Shown piece by piece: positions 46,164 through 55,469 of a DNA stretch of 63,072 nt. The translations under genes were made by a program, and so were the position numbers. Numbering within the stretch: position 1 is the first letter of the stretch; every line of letters begins with the position of its first letter. Under the pieces are notes generated by a model, which searched no databases, was not told where the DNA came from, and saw nothing but the letters and a program-made list of their open reading frames with translations. Origin of the DNA: Gammaproteobacteria bacterium (GTDB taxonomy: Bacteria > Pseudomonadota > Gammaproteobacteria > SZUA-229); the NCBI GenBank assembly GCA_026995045.1, contig JALWPK010000143.1:1-63072 (forward strand), given 5' to 3'.

Positions 46164-48353
46164 ATGAGTGAAAACATGAGCAGTAGCGACCAAAAAATTC
46201 TTCTTGTAGACGATGACCCCGTCGTACTACGCAGTCTCAAAGATTTACTGGCCACACGCGGCTACAAATCCGATTCCGCCATCGGCGGACAGGAAGCCAT
46301 CTGCCGCCTGGACAGTAACGAATACGACCTGGTGCTGCTCGATTTGCACATGCCCTATGTCAATGGCCATGACGTGATGGCACATATCAAGGACAACAAG
46401 CTCGACACCTCGGTCATTGTAGTCAGCGGCGAAACCTCATTCGAAGCCGCGCGCGACGCCTGCGCCAAGGGCGCCTACGATTTTCTGCGCAAACCCTATG
46501 CCACCGAAGAACTCATCATCACCATTCACAATGCGCTGAAAGAAAAGCGGCTGGAAAAAAACAACAAAAAGATGAACGCGCAGCTGCGCGAGTCCGAGCG
46601 CCTGCACCGCTATCTGGTCAACACTTCGCCGGACATTATCTACATACTCGACAAGGATGGTCATTTCACCTTTATCAACGAACGCATCGAAACCCTGCTC
46701 GGCTTTGAAAAAACCGAGTTGATTGGCAAGCACTATTCCATTCTCGTGCATCACGACGATCTGGAAGCGGCCAAATATGTTTTCAACGAACGCCGCATCG
46801 GCAAACGCGCATCCACCAATGTGGAGTTGCGGCTGAAGTGCAAGGACGATGGCGCGCCCCGCTTTTTTGAAACCCGCACCGTCCCCATCGAACTCAGCTC
46901 GATGGGCATTTATAACACCGGGCCGGACAAGAAAAAAACCTATCTCGGCACCTATGGCGTGGCGCGTGATATTACCGACCGCAAAATTGCCGAAGACACC
47001 ATTATCTTCCAGGCCTATCACGATCTGTTGACCAAGTTGCCTAACCGCGCGTTGTTACGCGACCGACTGGGCCTGGCCATTTCCCAGGCAAAACGCGAAC
47101 GTGAAATGCTGGCGGTCATGTTCCTCGACCTCGACCGCTTCAAAAACGTCAACGACACGCTGGGTCACATGATTGGCGACGAGCTGTTGCAGCAGGTGAG
47201 CAACCGCCTGCGCAGCTGTGTGCGCGAAGGCGACACCCTGGCGCGCTTCGGCGGCGACGAATTCGCGCTACTGCTTCCGAAAATCAATCACAGCCGCGAG
47301 GATGTGGAAAGCATTGCTGAAAAAATTATCAACGTGCTGAAGCAGCCCTTCAGCGTTGATGGTCATGAGCTGTATGTCAGCACCAGCATCGGCATCTCGC
47401 TGTACCCGCAGGACGGCATCAACATGGACACGCTGATTAAAAACGCGGACATCGCCATGTACCACGTCAAGGGTCAGGGCAAGAACGGTTACCAGTTCTA
47501 TTCCAACGACATGAACAAGCCGTATTTCAAAAACCTGTCGATGGAAACCGGCATCCACAAGGCGCTGGAACAAGAACAGTTCAGCCTGGTATACCAGCCG
47601 CAAATCAACCTCAAGACCGGCGATATTGTCGGCGTCGAGGCGCTGCTGCGCTGGGAGCACCCCGAGCACGGCAATATTTCGCCCAGCGAGTTTATTCCGT
47701 TTGCCGAGGAAAGCGGGCTGATTGTCAAAATTGGCGAATGGGTGCTGGAAACCGCGCTCAATGAACTCAAGGGTTGGCGCGATGCAGGCCTGCCGGAAAT
47801 TCGCATGTCAATCAACATGTCAGCGCGCCACATCGCGGAAAAAAGTTTCGTGCCCTCAATTCGCAACATCCTGCGCCGGCTGGAACTGCCAGGCGATGCG
47901 CTGGAAATTGAAATCACCGAAAACGCCATCATGGACGACATGGACGATATCGTGCGTAAACTCAAACAACTCGCGGATATGGATGTCACCATCGCGATTG
48001 ATGACTTCGGCACCGGCTATTCATCGCTGAGTTATCTACACAAGCTGCCGATTCAGACTCTGAAAATCGACCGCACCTTCCTCAAGGAAAGCCGCTACGC
48101 CAAAGACGACCACACCATTGTCAACACCATCGTGGCGATGGCGAAAGGCTTGCATCTGAACGTGATTGCCGAAGGCGTGGAAACCCAGAGCCAACTGGAT
48201 TATTTACGCGAAATTGAATGCCATGAAGCACAGGGCTTCCTGTTCGGCAAACCGTTGACGCCGGATATTATTTCGCAGTTGTTGATTCAGGAACCCTACG
48301 CCGCGCCTTCGGCCGTTAGCACTGCGCGTGGCCTGCCACGCACGACGCATTAA
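46164..48353 (+). CDS. Response regulator with REC-PAS-GGDEF-EAL domains
   Basis: 729-residue c-di-GMP enzyme. REC domain (about 8-125) has Asp60 in LVLLDLHMP and Lys in FLRKPYATE. PAS domain (about 145-265): LVNTSPDIIYILDKDGHFTF. GGDEF is intact at 363-367 (ARFGGDEFALLL), preceded by FLDLDRFKNVNDTLGH. EAL domain: EAL at 492-494, with catalytic residues retained in INMSARHI, LEIEITENAI, IAIDDFGTGYSSLSY and VIAEGVETQSQL. Both synthase and phosphodiesterase sites therefore look competent. Phosphorylation by the upstream HDOD kinase is inferred from adjacency. An alternative ATG is at 46176. Confidence 0.92.
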   Translation: MSENMSSSDQKILLVDDDPVVLRSLKDLLATRGYKSDSAIGGQEAICRLDSNEYDLVLLDLHMPYVNGHDVMAHIKDNKLDTSVIVVSGETSFEAARDACAKGAYDFLRKPYATEELIITIHNALKEKRLEKNNKKMNAQLRESERLHRYLVNTSPDIIYILDKDGHFTFINERIETLLGFEKTELIGKHYSILVHHDDLEAAKYVFNERRIGKRASTNVELRLKCKDDGAPRFFETRTVPIELSSMGIYNTGPDKKKTYLGTYGVARDITDRKIAEDTIIFQAYHDLLTKLPNRALLRDRLGLAISQAKREREMLAVMFLDLDRFKNVNDTLGHMIGDELLQQVSNRLRSCVREGDTLARFGGDEFALLLPKINHSREDVESIAEKIINVLKQPFSVDGHELYVSTSIGISLYPQDGINMDTLIKNADIAMYHVKGQGKNGYQFYSNDMNKPYFKNLSMETGIHKALEQEQFSLVYQPQINLKTGDIVGVEALLRWEHPEHGNISPSEFIPFAEESGLIVKIGEWVLETALNELKGWRDAGLPEIRMSINMSARHIAEKSFVPSIRNILRRLELPGDALEIEITENAIMDDMDDIVRKLKQLADMDVTIAIDDFGTGYSSLSYLHKLPIQTLKIDRTFLKESRYAKDDHTIVNTIVAMAKGLHLNVIAEGVETQSQLDYLREIECHEAQGFLFGKPLTPDIISQLLIQEPYAAPSAVSTARGLPRTTH

Positions 48354-48448
48354 AAAATCCCGAATCGACTCAGGTGGTGGATACGCCCCTGTTTAGGTTA
48401 CTGAACAACAAGCGGTATGGGACTTTCCAGTCTGCACTTATCGCAACA

Positions 48449-48883
48449 CTATGGCCTGGTTGTTCCTGAAAGCTCCAGAAAGGCAGTATCAAAGGTGTAT
48501 AAACTAACGAGGTCATTGTTGGAGTCATCCGCCACATATCGTGCTTTGTTCAGGATAAGCGCATCTGCAAAATCAGCCTGCTTATACTTGCCACCCGCCT
48601 TGACAGATTTGGATCTGGCATAGTCGCATAATGCTCTCCAAACTGTCTGCGCATCCTCAAATACAACATTTGGCTCTTCAAACAGAGAATTGATAACTGT
48701 AATAATCGACTCCTTGTTGAGCTTGTATTTCCTGCCCATCAAGATCCATATTGTCTCAACCAGAACAACATCTGTTATCAAAATGCTGTCGAATCCGGCA
48801 AAAACTGCCGATGCTTTTTTCGACTGTTTGACGTCATCATCAAGCAGGTAGCGCAGCAATACATTCGTATCTATCGCTATCAT
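48449..48883 (-). CDS. vapC: PIN-domain toxin, VapC type
   Basis: 144-residue PIN-fold ribonuclease. The first acidic residue is in IAIDTNVLLRYLLDDD, the second in VLVETIWILMG, and further acidic residues are in FADALI and LYTFD. VapC toxins cleave tRNA or rRNA when free of antitoxin; the target here is unknown. Its ATG overlaps the antitoxin TGA (ATGA arrangement). AT-richer than flanking genes. It converges on the GGDEF-EAL gene. Confidence 0.9.
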   Translation of the reverse strand: MIAIDTNVLLRYLLDDDVKQSKKASAVFAGFDSILITDVVLVETIWILMGRKYKLNKESIITVINSLFEEPNVVFEDAQTVWRALCDYARSKSVKAGGKYKQADFADALILNKARYVADDSNNDLVSLYTFDTAFLELSGTTRP

Positions 48884-49101
48884 GTATCAATGGCGCTACG
48901 CAGTGAAGCGGCATCACTCAGTCGTTTATCGGTTTTAATACCTTGTAATACGCCTTTGGCGGATCCGCGCGATTTTTTAATAATAGTGATATGCCCATCA
49001 TTATCCACATAGCTCACATATTCATCACCCGGCGCAATATTTGCCTGTCTGCACTGATCGACTGGCAGCGTGATTTGTCTTTTTGCACTTACTTTTGGCA
49101 T
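48880..49101 (-). CDS. vapB: AbrB/MazE-type antitoxin, VapB
   Basis: 73-residue swapped-hairpin DNA-binding antitoxin: the N-terminal MPKVSAKRQITLPVDQC is the AbrB-like dimer signature, and the C-terminal tail (KGVLQGIKTDKRLSDA) would bind the toxin groove. ATG 49101 is chosen because the family starts here and GGAACG precedes it; longer in-frame starts reach 49131. The complex usually represses its own promoter; a palindrome over the predicted start site fits. Confidence 0.88.
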   Translation of the reverse strand: MPKVSAKRQITLPVDQCRQANIAPGDEYVSYVDNDGHITIIKKSRGSAKGVLQGIKTDKRLSDAASLRSAIDT

Positions 49102-49147
49102 CGTTCCAACCCTTTTACATACCGCATGCACTCAGAGAATAACTCTT

Positions 49148-49207
49148 TCTTTACTTTTGGTCAAATAGTAAAGAGATATTATAGAACGCAGTAACTATGG
49201 CGCTCAA
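49148..49207 (-). promoter_or_regulatory. vapBC promoter with palindromic operator
   Basis: On the minus strand TTGAGC (49207-49202) and TATAAT (49183-49178) are 18 bp apart. Immediately downstream, an inverted repeat with perfect 8-bp arms (TCTTTACT at 49148-49155, AGTAAAGA at 49167-49174) covers the expected start site. This is where an autorepressing VapBC complex would bind (inference). Confidence 0.65.
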
Positions 49208-49237
49208 GCCTGGTCTGTCTGGCTTGCCAAGGGAGGG

Positions 49238-50776
49238 TTAATACTCTTTCAGCAACAACGAACGCCCGGTCATCGATGGCGGTTGCTGCAAGCCCATCAA
49301 CTGCAACACGGTTGGCGCCACCGAGCTGAGATCGCCACCCGGGCACAAGTGCCAGTTGGTTTCGTCGATAATCATGCACGGCACCGGATACAGGGTATGC
49401 TGGGTGTGCGGCTCCTGGGTCACCGGGTCCACCATTTCATCGCAGTTGCCATGGTCGGCGGTGAGCACCACCGAATATTCACATTCCACCGCCACATCCA
49501 GCACGCGGCCGACATGGGTGTCTAGCGCTTCCACCGCCTTGATCACCGCTTCCGGAACGGCGGTGTGACCGACCATGTCGCCATTGGCGAAATTGACCAG
49601 AATGAAACTGTACTCGCCACTGCGCAACGCCTCGATGATGCGGTCGGCGACTTCGGCGGCGCTCATTTCCGGCTTCAGGTCGTAGGTGGCGACATCCGGT
49701 GAATTCACCATCACATGCTCTTCGCCAGCGAACGGTTTTTTCTTGCCGCCGTTGAAGAAGTAGGTAACGTGGGCGTATTTTTCGGTTTCCGCGCAGTGGA
49801 ACTGCTTGTAACCGGCGCGGCTGACCACCGAGGCCAGCGGCGCCTGCGGGCGCTCCGGCGCATAGCCGATTGGCAACAGAAACTCGGGGTCGTATTCGGT
49901 GAGACAGGTGACGGTGGCGCCGCTGTAGTCGCCGGTGTCAAATTCGTTGAAATGGTCCAGCGCCAGCGCGGCAGTCAACTGCCGCGGACGATCGTTGCGG
50001 AAGTTAAAGAAAATCACATTGTCGCCGGACTGAATCAGTTCACAGCCATCAATCACTGTCGGCTTGATAAACTCATCGGTTTCTTCGCGCGCATAGGCTT
50101 CTTCGATGGCGTAACGCGCATTTTCAGAATTGCGGCCTTCGCCGCGCACCATGGCGCGCCAGGCCAGTTCGGTGCGGTCCCAGCGATTGTCACGGTCCAT
50201 GGAATAATAACGCCCGCACACAGTCGCGATGCAACCACCCGCGTCTTCCAGCGGTTCTTCCAGCATTTGCAAATAGACCAGCGCCGACATTTGCGCGGTG
50301 TCGCGGCCGTCGGTGGTCATGTGCACCACCGGCTTGACCTTGTGATCGGCGCACAGTTTGATCAGCGCCAGCAGGTGATTGAGGTGGCTGTGCACGCCGC
50401 CATCGGAAGTCAGCCCCACCAGGTGAACAGGCCGTCCTGCCACAGCAGCGTCTTCCACTGCCGCAACCAGCGCGGCGTTATTGAAAAATTCGCCGCTTTC
50501 GATTTCGTCGTTAATGCGCACCAGATCCTGGCGCATCACCGCGCCGCAACCCAGCGTCATGTGGCCCACTTCGGAGTTGCCCATCTGACCTTCGGGCAGG
50601 CCGACGGCGCCGCCGCAGGCGTCCAGCGTGGTGTGCGGGTTCTTGGAAAAATATTCGTCCAGCCGGGGCGTGTTGGCCAGTTGCACCGCATTGTTGATGC
50701 GGCTGGGGTTAACGCCAAATCCATCGAGAATGATGAGGAGTGTCGGACGGCGGGGTACGCTTCTTGTTTCGACCAT
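49238..50776 (-). CDS. gpmI: 2,3-bisphosphoglycerate-independent phosphoglycerate mutase
   Basis: 512-residue manganese-dependent glycolytic enzyme interconverting 3- and 2-phosphoglycerate. Motifs: LLIILDGFGVNPS at the N-terminus, catalytic Ser in GQMGNSEVGHMTLGCG, IFFNFRNDRPRQL, NFANGDMVGHTAV and VLTADHGNCDEM for metal binding. Length is typical. It runs in the same direction as the tat-his genes but is separated from tatC by 160 bp. Confidence 0.97.
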   Translation of the reverse strand: MVETRSVPRRPTLLIILDGFGVNPSRINNAVQLANTPRLDEYFSKNPHTTLDACGGAVGLPEGQMGNSEVGHMTLGCGAVMRQDLVRINDEIESGEFFNNAALVAAVEDAAVAGRPVHLVGLTSDGGVHSHLNHLLALIKLCADHKVKPVVHMTTDGRDTAQMSALVYLQMLEEPLEDAGGCIATVCGRYYSMDRDNRWDRTELAWRAMVRGEGRNSENARYAIEEAYAREETDEFIKPTVIDGCELIQSGDNVIFFNFRNDRPRQLTAALALDHFNEFDTGDYSGATVTCLTEYDPEFLLPIGYAPERPQAPLASVVSRAGYKQFHCAETEKYAHVTYFFNGGKKKPFAGEEHVMVNSPDVATYDLKPEMSAAEVADRIIEALRSGEYSFILVNFANGDMVGHTAVPEAVIKAVEALDTHVGRVLDVAVECEYSVVLTADHGNCDEMVDPVTQEPHTQHTLYPVPCMIIDETNWHLCPGGDLSSVAPTVLQLMGLQQPPSMTGRSLLLKEY

Positions 50777-50936
50777 TATTTTTTCTGGCCCTTGTCTCTT
50801 TTGTCTGTCTTCATTTCGGGCGCGATTTTACACTAACGGAGGTCGGGATGCGACGCCGGCGGCGGGATTTGACGATTCAGGCGGGCAAACGCAGCGCCAG
50901 CGATGCGCCGCAAATGATAATTTCCAGGGCTGGATG

Positions 50937-51809
50937 CTAACGCTGGTTATTCTCGGCTTCCTCGCGCTCCATATCGTCCAGCATGGCGTCCATGTTTTCC
51001 TCATCCAGAATTTCGTAATCATCGTTTTCGGTGATGACGTCGTCCTGTTTGGGTTTGAGAAAAATGCGCGACATCAGCAGTCCCAGCTCGAACAGCAACC
51101 ACATCGGCACCGCCAGCAGCGACTGCGAAATCACATCCGGTGGGGTCAGCAGCATGCCCAGCACAAACGCGCCGATGATGATGTAGGGACGCTTTTCCGC
51201 CAGTTTGTCCGGCGTGGTGGCGCCGGCGGCAATCAGCAAAAACGTGGCCACCGGCACTTCAAACGCCATGCCGAAGGCGAAAAAGATAGCGATGATGAAA
51301 TCCAGATACTGGCCGATGTCGGTCATTACCGCCACGCCTTCGGGCGCGATGCCGATAAAGAAACCGAACAGAATCGGGAAAATTACAAAATAGGCGAAGG
51401 CGATGCCGCAATAAAACAGAATCACGCTGGAAATCAATAACGGCGCCGCCATGCGCTTTTCATGGCGATACAGCCCGGGCGCGACGAACGCCCATATCTG
51501 GTGGAGGATATAGGGAATGGCGATCAGCACCGACAACAGCAACACCAGTTTGAACGGCACCAGAAACGGCGCGGTAACGCTGGTGGCGATCATGGAGGTG
51601 CCTTCCGGCATCAGGTTGAGCAACGGCTGTGCGGTGAGGTTGAAAATTTCTTCGGAAAAACTGAACAGCGCGATGAACACAATCAGCACCGCCAGCACAA
51701 TATGCAACAGGCGGTCGCGCAGCTCAATCAGATGATCCATCAGACTGAGTTCTTTATCATCCTCAGGCGCATCATCATCGTGAGGCGCTTGATGCTCGCC
51801 AGCTGCCAT
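50937..51809 (-). CDS. tatC: Sec-independent translocase subunit TatC
   Basis: 290-residue inner-membrane receptor for twin-arginine signal peptides, with six transmembrane helices. Conserved segments: MDHLIELRDRLLHIVLAVL, IWAFVAPGLYRHEKR, FAYFVIFPILFGFF and the FGMAFEVPVATFLL region containing the key Glu. A Glu/Asp-rich C-terminal extension of about 40 residues (NDDYEILDEENMDAML) exceeds E. coli TatC. The start touches the tatB stop. Confidence 0.95.
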   Translation of the reverse strand: MAAGEHQAPHDDDAPEDDKELSLMDHLIELRDRLLHIVLAVLIVFIALFSFSEEIFNLTAQPLLNLMPEGTSMIATSVTAPFLVPFKLVLLLSVLIAIPYILHQIWAFVAPGLYRHEKRMAAPLLISSVILFYCGIAFAYFVIFPILFGFFIGIAPEGVAVMTDIGQYLDFIIAIFFAFGMAFEVPVATFLLIAAGATTPDKLAEKRPYIIIGAFVLGMLLTPPDVISQSLLAVPMWLLFELGLLMSRIFLKPKQDDVITENDDYEILDEENMDAMLDDMEREEAENNQR

Positions 51810-52216
51810 TATGCGGTTTTATCCCGGTTTGCTTCTGCGGAAGAAACATCCTGCGCGCCGCCATCGTCGTCAGACTCTGGCGCGGCCAGCTTGTCTTTAT
51901 CGATAGTGTCTGGCTCCGGCTCTTCATCGAACATTTCATAATGATGTTCAACATGATGGTCGCCGGCAAGATCGGTGGCCTGCGCCAGCTTTTGCTGCAG
52001 TTCGTTGATTTGCACTTCCTGGTTGCGCATCAGGCGCTTGAACTCGTTAACGTCAAACTCCTGTTCCACATCGTTTTTCACGCCTTCGACAAAACGTCGC
52101 GCGCGGCCCACCCAGTAGCCTGCGGTGCGCGCGGCGCGCGGCAGACGCTCCGGGCCGATGACGATTAACGCCAGCACAAGAATCAGAAAGATTTCCCAGA
52201 AACCGATATCGAACAT
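51809..52216 (-). CDS. tatB: Sec-independent translocase subunit TatB
   Basis: 135-residue protein with one N-terminal membrane helix (FDIGFWEIFLILVLALIVIG), the hinge PERLPRAARTAGYWVGRARR, an amphipathic helix and a Glu/Asp-rich tail. It works with TatC in signal peptide recognition. The Glu within IGPERLP is the TatB hallmark. It is separated from tatA by 78 bp containing an 11-bp stem hairpin. Confidence 0.95.
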   Translation of the reverse strand: MFDIGFWEIFLILVLALIVIGPERLPRAARTAGYWVGRARRFVEGVKNDVEQEFDVNEFKRLMRNQEVQINELQQKLAQATDLAGDHHVEHHYEMFDEEPEPDTIDKDKLAAPESDDDGGAQDVSSAEANRDKTA

Positions 52217-52250
52217 GGGGGAGACAATGAATAATGAAAAGTGAACAGTG

Positions 52251-52281
52251 AATAATGGCGCGCGCCTGCGGCGCCATTATT
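52251..52281 (-). other. Strong hairpin between tatA and tatB
   Basis: AATAATGGCGC (52251-52261) and GCGCCATTATT (52271-52281) form a perfect 11-bp stem with a 9-nt loop, 13 bp after the tatA stop in the tatABC direction. There is no T-tract of terminator type. It may attenuate or stabilise the transcript so that TatA is made in excess over TatB and TatC (inference). Confidence 0.65.
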
Positions 52282-52294
52282 CCAAAGCACATCT

Positions 52295-52519
52295 TTACGC
52301 CTTGTCTTTTTCCTTGCTGACTTCACCTTCTATTGTTTCACCCTCGTCCTTGTCGATTTGTTTTTTCATGCTCGGTTCGTCTTCGCCGTCTTTCATCGCG
52401 GTTTTGAAACTCTTGACCGCCGAGCCGACATCGCCGCCCAGGTTGCGAAGTTTCTTGGTGCCGAAGATTAAAATCACCAGCGCCAGTACAATCAATAATT
52501 GCCAGATACTAATACCCAT
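52295..52519 (-). CDS. tatA: Sec-independent translocase subunit TatA
   Basis: 74-residue pore-forming subunit. One short membrane helix ([18 protein letters not shown]), the hinge [20 protein letters not shown] and an amphipathic helix, then an acidic/basic tail. The FGTKKL motif with Lys rather than Glu-Arg separates it from TatB. It starts 21 bp after hisE, the order also found in Pseudomonas. Confidence 0.95.
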   Translation of the reverse strand: MGISIWQLLIVLALVILIFGTKKLRNLGGDVGSAVKSFKTAMKDGEDEPSMKKQIDKDEGETIEGEVSKEKDKA

Positions 52520-52540
52520 TACATTCTCCTGCCGGCTGCG

Positions 52541-52855
52541 CTAGCGCGAAGCCTTTTCGTCGTGACCGGACAGGCCAAATCGCCTGTCCAGTTCGGTTAA
52601 TACATCATCGGGCGACAGGCCCTGATGCGCGAGCAAGACCAATGTGTGAAACCACAGATCAGCCGTTTCATAAATAATTTTATCCGCTGCGCCGTCTTTC
52701 GCGGCCATCACGGTTTCGGTGGCTTCCTCGCCGATTTTTTTCAGAATGGCGTCCAGCCCCTTGCTGTACAGACTGGCGACATAGGAGGACTCCGGCTCAG
52801 CCTGTTTGCGCTGCTCCAGCACCTCTGCCAGTTTATCAAGGACGTTTTCGCTCAT
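52541..52855 (-). CDS. hisE: Phosphoribosyl-ATP pyrophosphatase
   Basis: 104-residue MazG-like enzyme removing pyrophosphate from phosphoribosyl-ATP in histidine synthesis. Signatures: [20 protein letters not shown] and [20 protein letters not shown]. As a stand-alone gene it lies after hisI, not fused as in E. coli. ATG 52855 lies 7 bp after the hisI stop; in-frame ATGs upstream (52876 and 52906) would overlap hisI. Confidence 0.93.
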   Translation of the reverse strand: MSENVLDKLAEVLEQRKQAEPESSYVASLYSKGLDAILKKIGEEATETVMAAKDGAADKIIYETADLWFHTLVLLAHQGLSPDDVLTELDRRFGLSGHDEKASR

Positions 52856-52862
52856 TGCAAAT

Positions 52863-53252
52863 TCACTTGTTGCCATAAATGGATGCCGGGTCCTTGATGA
52901 CGGCATCGGTTTCCACCCATTTGCCGTTTTCCAGCTTGCGGTAAAAACAGCTTTCGCGCCCAGTATGACAGGCGATGCCGCCCTGTTGTTTGACCTGCAG
53001 CAAAATCACATCTTCATCGCAGTCGAAACGGATTTCCCGCACCTGTTGCACATGGCCGGACTCCTCGCCCTTGTGCCACAGCCTGCCGCGCGAGCGCGAC
53101 CAGTACACCGCCTGCATTTTCTCGGCGGTGAGTTCCAGCGCTTCGCGATTCATCCACGCCATCATCAGTATACGCCCACTGTCGGCATCCTGCGCGATCG
53201 CCGGAATCAGGCCGTTTTCGTCGAAACCGACTTCATCGAGCCAGTCGGGCAT
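52863..53252 (-). CDS. hisI: Phosphoribosyl-AMP cyclohydrolase
   Basis: 129-residue zinc/magnesium enzyme opening the adenine ring of phosphoribosyl-AMP. Motifs: [40 protein letters not shown] (Asp metal site; Cys) and [10 protein letters not shown]. The start overlaps the hisF stop by one base. Third step of histidine synthesis, following HisE. Confidence 0.94.
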   Translation of the reverse strand: MPDWLDEVGFDENGLIPAIAQDADSGRILMMAWMNREALELTAEKMQAVYWSRSRGRLWHKGEESGHVQQVREIRFDCDEDVILLQVKQQGGIACHTGRESCFYRKLENGKWVETDAVIKDPASIYGNK

Positions 53253-54025
53253 TACAACCGCACCTCAATGCCACGTTCGCGCATGCGCTGCTTGGCTTCG
53301 CCGACGGTGTATTCGCCAAAATGAAAAATACTGGCGGCCAGCACCGCATCGGCCTTGCCTTCGAGCACGCCTTCGGCCAGGTGATCGAGGTTGCCAACAC
53401 CGCCGGAGGCAATCACCGGCGCGCTGACAGCCTCGGCGATGGCGCGGGTCAGGTCGATATCGAAACCGATTTTGGTGCCGTCGCGATCCATACTGGTGAG
53501 CAGGATTTCACCTGCGCCGTAGTCCACCATCTTGCGCGCCCAGTCGACCGCATCCAGCCCGGTGGGTTTGCGGCCGCCGTGGGTGAAAATTTCCCAGCGC
53601 TTGGGCTCGCCTTCGGCCGACACCTGCTTGGCGTCAATCGCCACCACAATGCATTGCGAACCCACCTTGTCGCTGACTTCGCGCACAAACTCGGGGTTGA
53701 ACACGGCGGCGGTGTTAATCGCCACCTTGTCGGCGCCGGCGTTGAGCATGCGGCGCACGTCATCGACGCAGCGAATGCCGCCGCCCACGGTCAGCGGAAT
53801 AAACACTTCCTCGGCAACGTGTTCGACCACGTGCACGATGGTGTCGCGGTCATCCGAGCTGGCGGTGATGTCGAGAAAGGTAATCTCGTCCGCGCCTTCC
53901 TGATCATAACGCCGCGCCACTTCCACCGGGTCGCCGGCATCACGAATATCGACGAACTGCACGCCCTTGACCACGCGGCCGTTATCAACGTCGAGACAGG
54001 GAATGATGCGTTTGGCGAGTGACAT
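53252..54025 (-). CDS. hisF: Imidazole glycerol phosphate synthase subunit HisF
   Basis: 257-residue TIM-barrel cyclase that uses ammonia from HisH to form imidazole glycerol phosphate and AICAR. N-terminal [20 protein letters not shown] carries the catalytic Asp; the opposite Asp is in [17 protein letters not shown]. Phosphate loops: VGGGIR and IASGGVGN. It lies between hisA and hisI in the operon. Confidence 0.96.
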   Translation of the reverse strand: MSLAKRIIPCLDVDNGRVVKGVQFVDIRDAGDPVEVARRYDQEGADEITFLDITASSDDRDTIVHVVEHVAEEVFIPLTVGGGIRCVDDVRRMLNAGADKVAINTAAVFNPEFVREVSDKVGSQCIVVAIDAKQVSAEGEPKRWEIFTHGGRKPTGLDAVDWARKMVDYGAGEILLTSMDRDGTKIGFDIDLTRAIAEAVSAPVIASGGVGNLDHLAEGVLEGKADAVLAASIFHFGEYTVGEAKQRMRERGIEVRL

Positions 54026-54048
54026 GCTGGTTTAATCGTGTGGAAACG

Positions 54049-54780
54049 TTATTGTTCATCCAGCCAGGCCTGCGCCTCGGCCAAATCTATCGCGCCTTCA
54101 TAAATCGCGCGGCCAGTGATTGCGCCCATGATGCCTTCGTCTTCCACCGCCGCCAGCGCCTTAATGTCGTCCATGTTGGTGATGCCGCCGGAGGCAATCA
54201 CCGGAATGTGCACCGCCTGCGCCAGCTTGACGGTGGACTCGATGTTGACGCCCTGCATCATGCCATCGCGCGAAATATCGGTGTAGACAATGGCTTCGAC
54301 GCCATCCTGTTCGAAACGCTGCGCCATGTCGATGACATCGTGCTTGGACAGTTTCGACCAGCCATCCACCGCCACCTTGCCATCTTTTGCGTCAAGGCCG
54401 ACGATGATGCGGTTGGGAAACTCGGCGCACACTTCATTGATAAAGTGCGGCTCCTGTACCGCCTTGGTGCCGATAATCACATAGCTGACGCCGGCGTCGA
54501 GATAACCGGCGATGGTGTCTTCGTCACGAATGCCGCCGCCAATCTGGATGCGCAAATCCGGATGCGCTTCGGCGATGGCGTGAATCACTTCGGCGTTTTT
54601 GGGTTTGCCGGCGAAGGCGCCGTCGAGATCAACAATGTGCAGGCGGCGCGCGCCGGCTTCCACCCACTTGCCGGCCATTGCCACCGGGTCGTCCGAGAAC
54701 ACGGTGTCATCTTCCATTTTGCCCTGGCGCAAGCGCACACACTGACCTTCCTTGAGGTCAATGGCCGGTATTAACAACAT
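54049..54780 (-). CDS. hisA: Phosphoribosylformimino-AICAR ribotide isomerase
   Basis: 243-residue TIM barrel performing the Amadori rearrangement before HisF. Catalytic residues: Asp in [16 protein letters not shown] and Asp in [16 protein letters not shown]; phosphate sites [10 protein letters not shown] and [14 protein letters not shown] 54780 has AGGAG 7 bp upstream, so the longer frame to 54843, overlapping hisH, is rejected. Confidence 0.96.
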   Translation of the reverse strand: MLLIPAIDLKEGQCVRLRQGKMEDDTVFSDDPVAMAGKWVEAGARRLHIVDLDGAFAGKPKNAEVIHAIAEAHPDLRIQIGGGIRDEDTIAGYLDAGVSYVIIGTKAVQEPHFINEVCAEFPNRIIVGLDAKDGKVAVDGWSKLSKHDVIDMAQRFEQDGVEAIVYTDISRDGMMQGVNIESTVKLAQAVHIPVIASGGITNMDDIKALAAVEDEGIMGAITGRAIYEGAIDLAEAQAWLDEQ

Positions 54781-54817
54781 GACTGTCTCCTGATTTTTTC
54801 CCGCCTGTGATTCATCG

Positions 54818-55465
54818 TTAATGCCCGCCGTTCCAGCCGACAAAGTTTTTCAGTAATTGCAGCCCGTCCGCCGCGCTTTTTTCCGGGTGCGCCTGAATCG
54901 CGAATACGTTGTCTCTGGCGATGGCGCTGACAAAATCGATGCCATAATGCGTGACCCCGGCAGCGAGGCTGGCGTCCTGCGGCTTGACATAATAACTGTG
55001 CACAAAATAGAAGCGGCTGTTATCTTCGATGCCCCGCCACAGCGGATGTTCCTGCGCATGGCGGACTGTGTTCCAGCCCATGTGCGGAATTTTCAGCAGC
55101 TCACCGTTTTCCTCGCGCGCGATGCTGTCACCGAAATACGCCACCTCACCGGCGAAAACACCCATGCAATCAACGCCGCCGTTTTCGCGGCTGTGCGTCA
55201 TCAGCACCTGCAAGCCCATGCAGATGCCCAGAAACGGTTTTTCCGCCGCCGCCTGTTTTACCGGCCCGATTAAATCGCGTTCACGCAGATGCGCCATGCA
55301 GTCGCGCGCCGCGCCCTGCCCGGGAAACACCACCCGCTCGGCGTCGGCGATGACAGCCGCGTCCGAGGTCACCACAACGGCATTGTCGCCGGCGACATGC
55401 TCCAGCGCCTTGGCCACCGAGCGCAGGTTGCCCATGCCGTAATCCACCACTGCTATCTTCGACAT
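54818..55465 (-). CDS. hisH: Imidazole glycerol phosphate synthase glutaminase subunit HisH
   Basis: 215-residue class I glutamine amidotransferase. Catalytic Cys in [11 protein letters not shown], His-Glu in [11 protein letters not shown]; oxyanion segment [12 protein letters not shown]. It supplies ammonia to HisF. It starts 4 bp after hisB and is followed by hisA after 37 bp. Confidence 0.95.
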   Translation of the reverse strand: MSKIAVVDYGMGNLRSVAKALEHVAGDNAVVVTSDAAVIADAERVVFPGQGAARDCMAHLRERDLIGPVKQAAAEKPFLGICMGLQVLMTHSRENGGVDCMGVFAGEVAYFGDSIAREENGELLKIPHMGWNTVRHAQEHPLWRGIEDNSRFYFVHSYYVKPQDASLAAGVTHYGIDFVSAIARDNVFAIQAHPEKSAADGLQLLKNFVGWNGGH

Positions 55466-55469
55466 CGGA

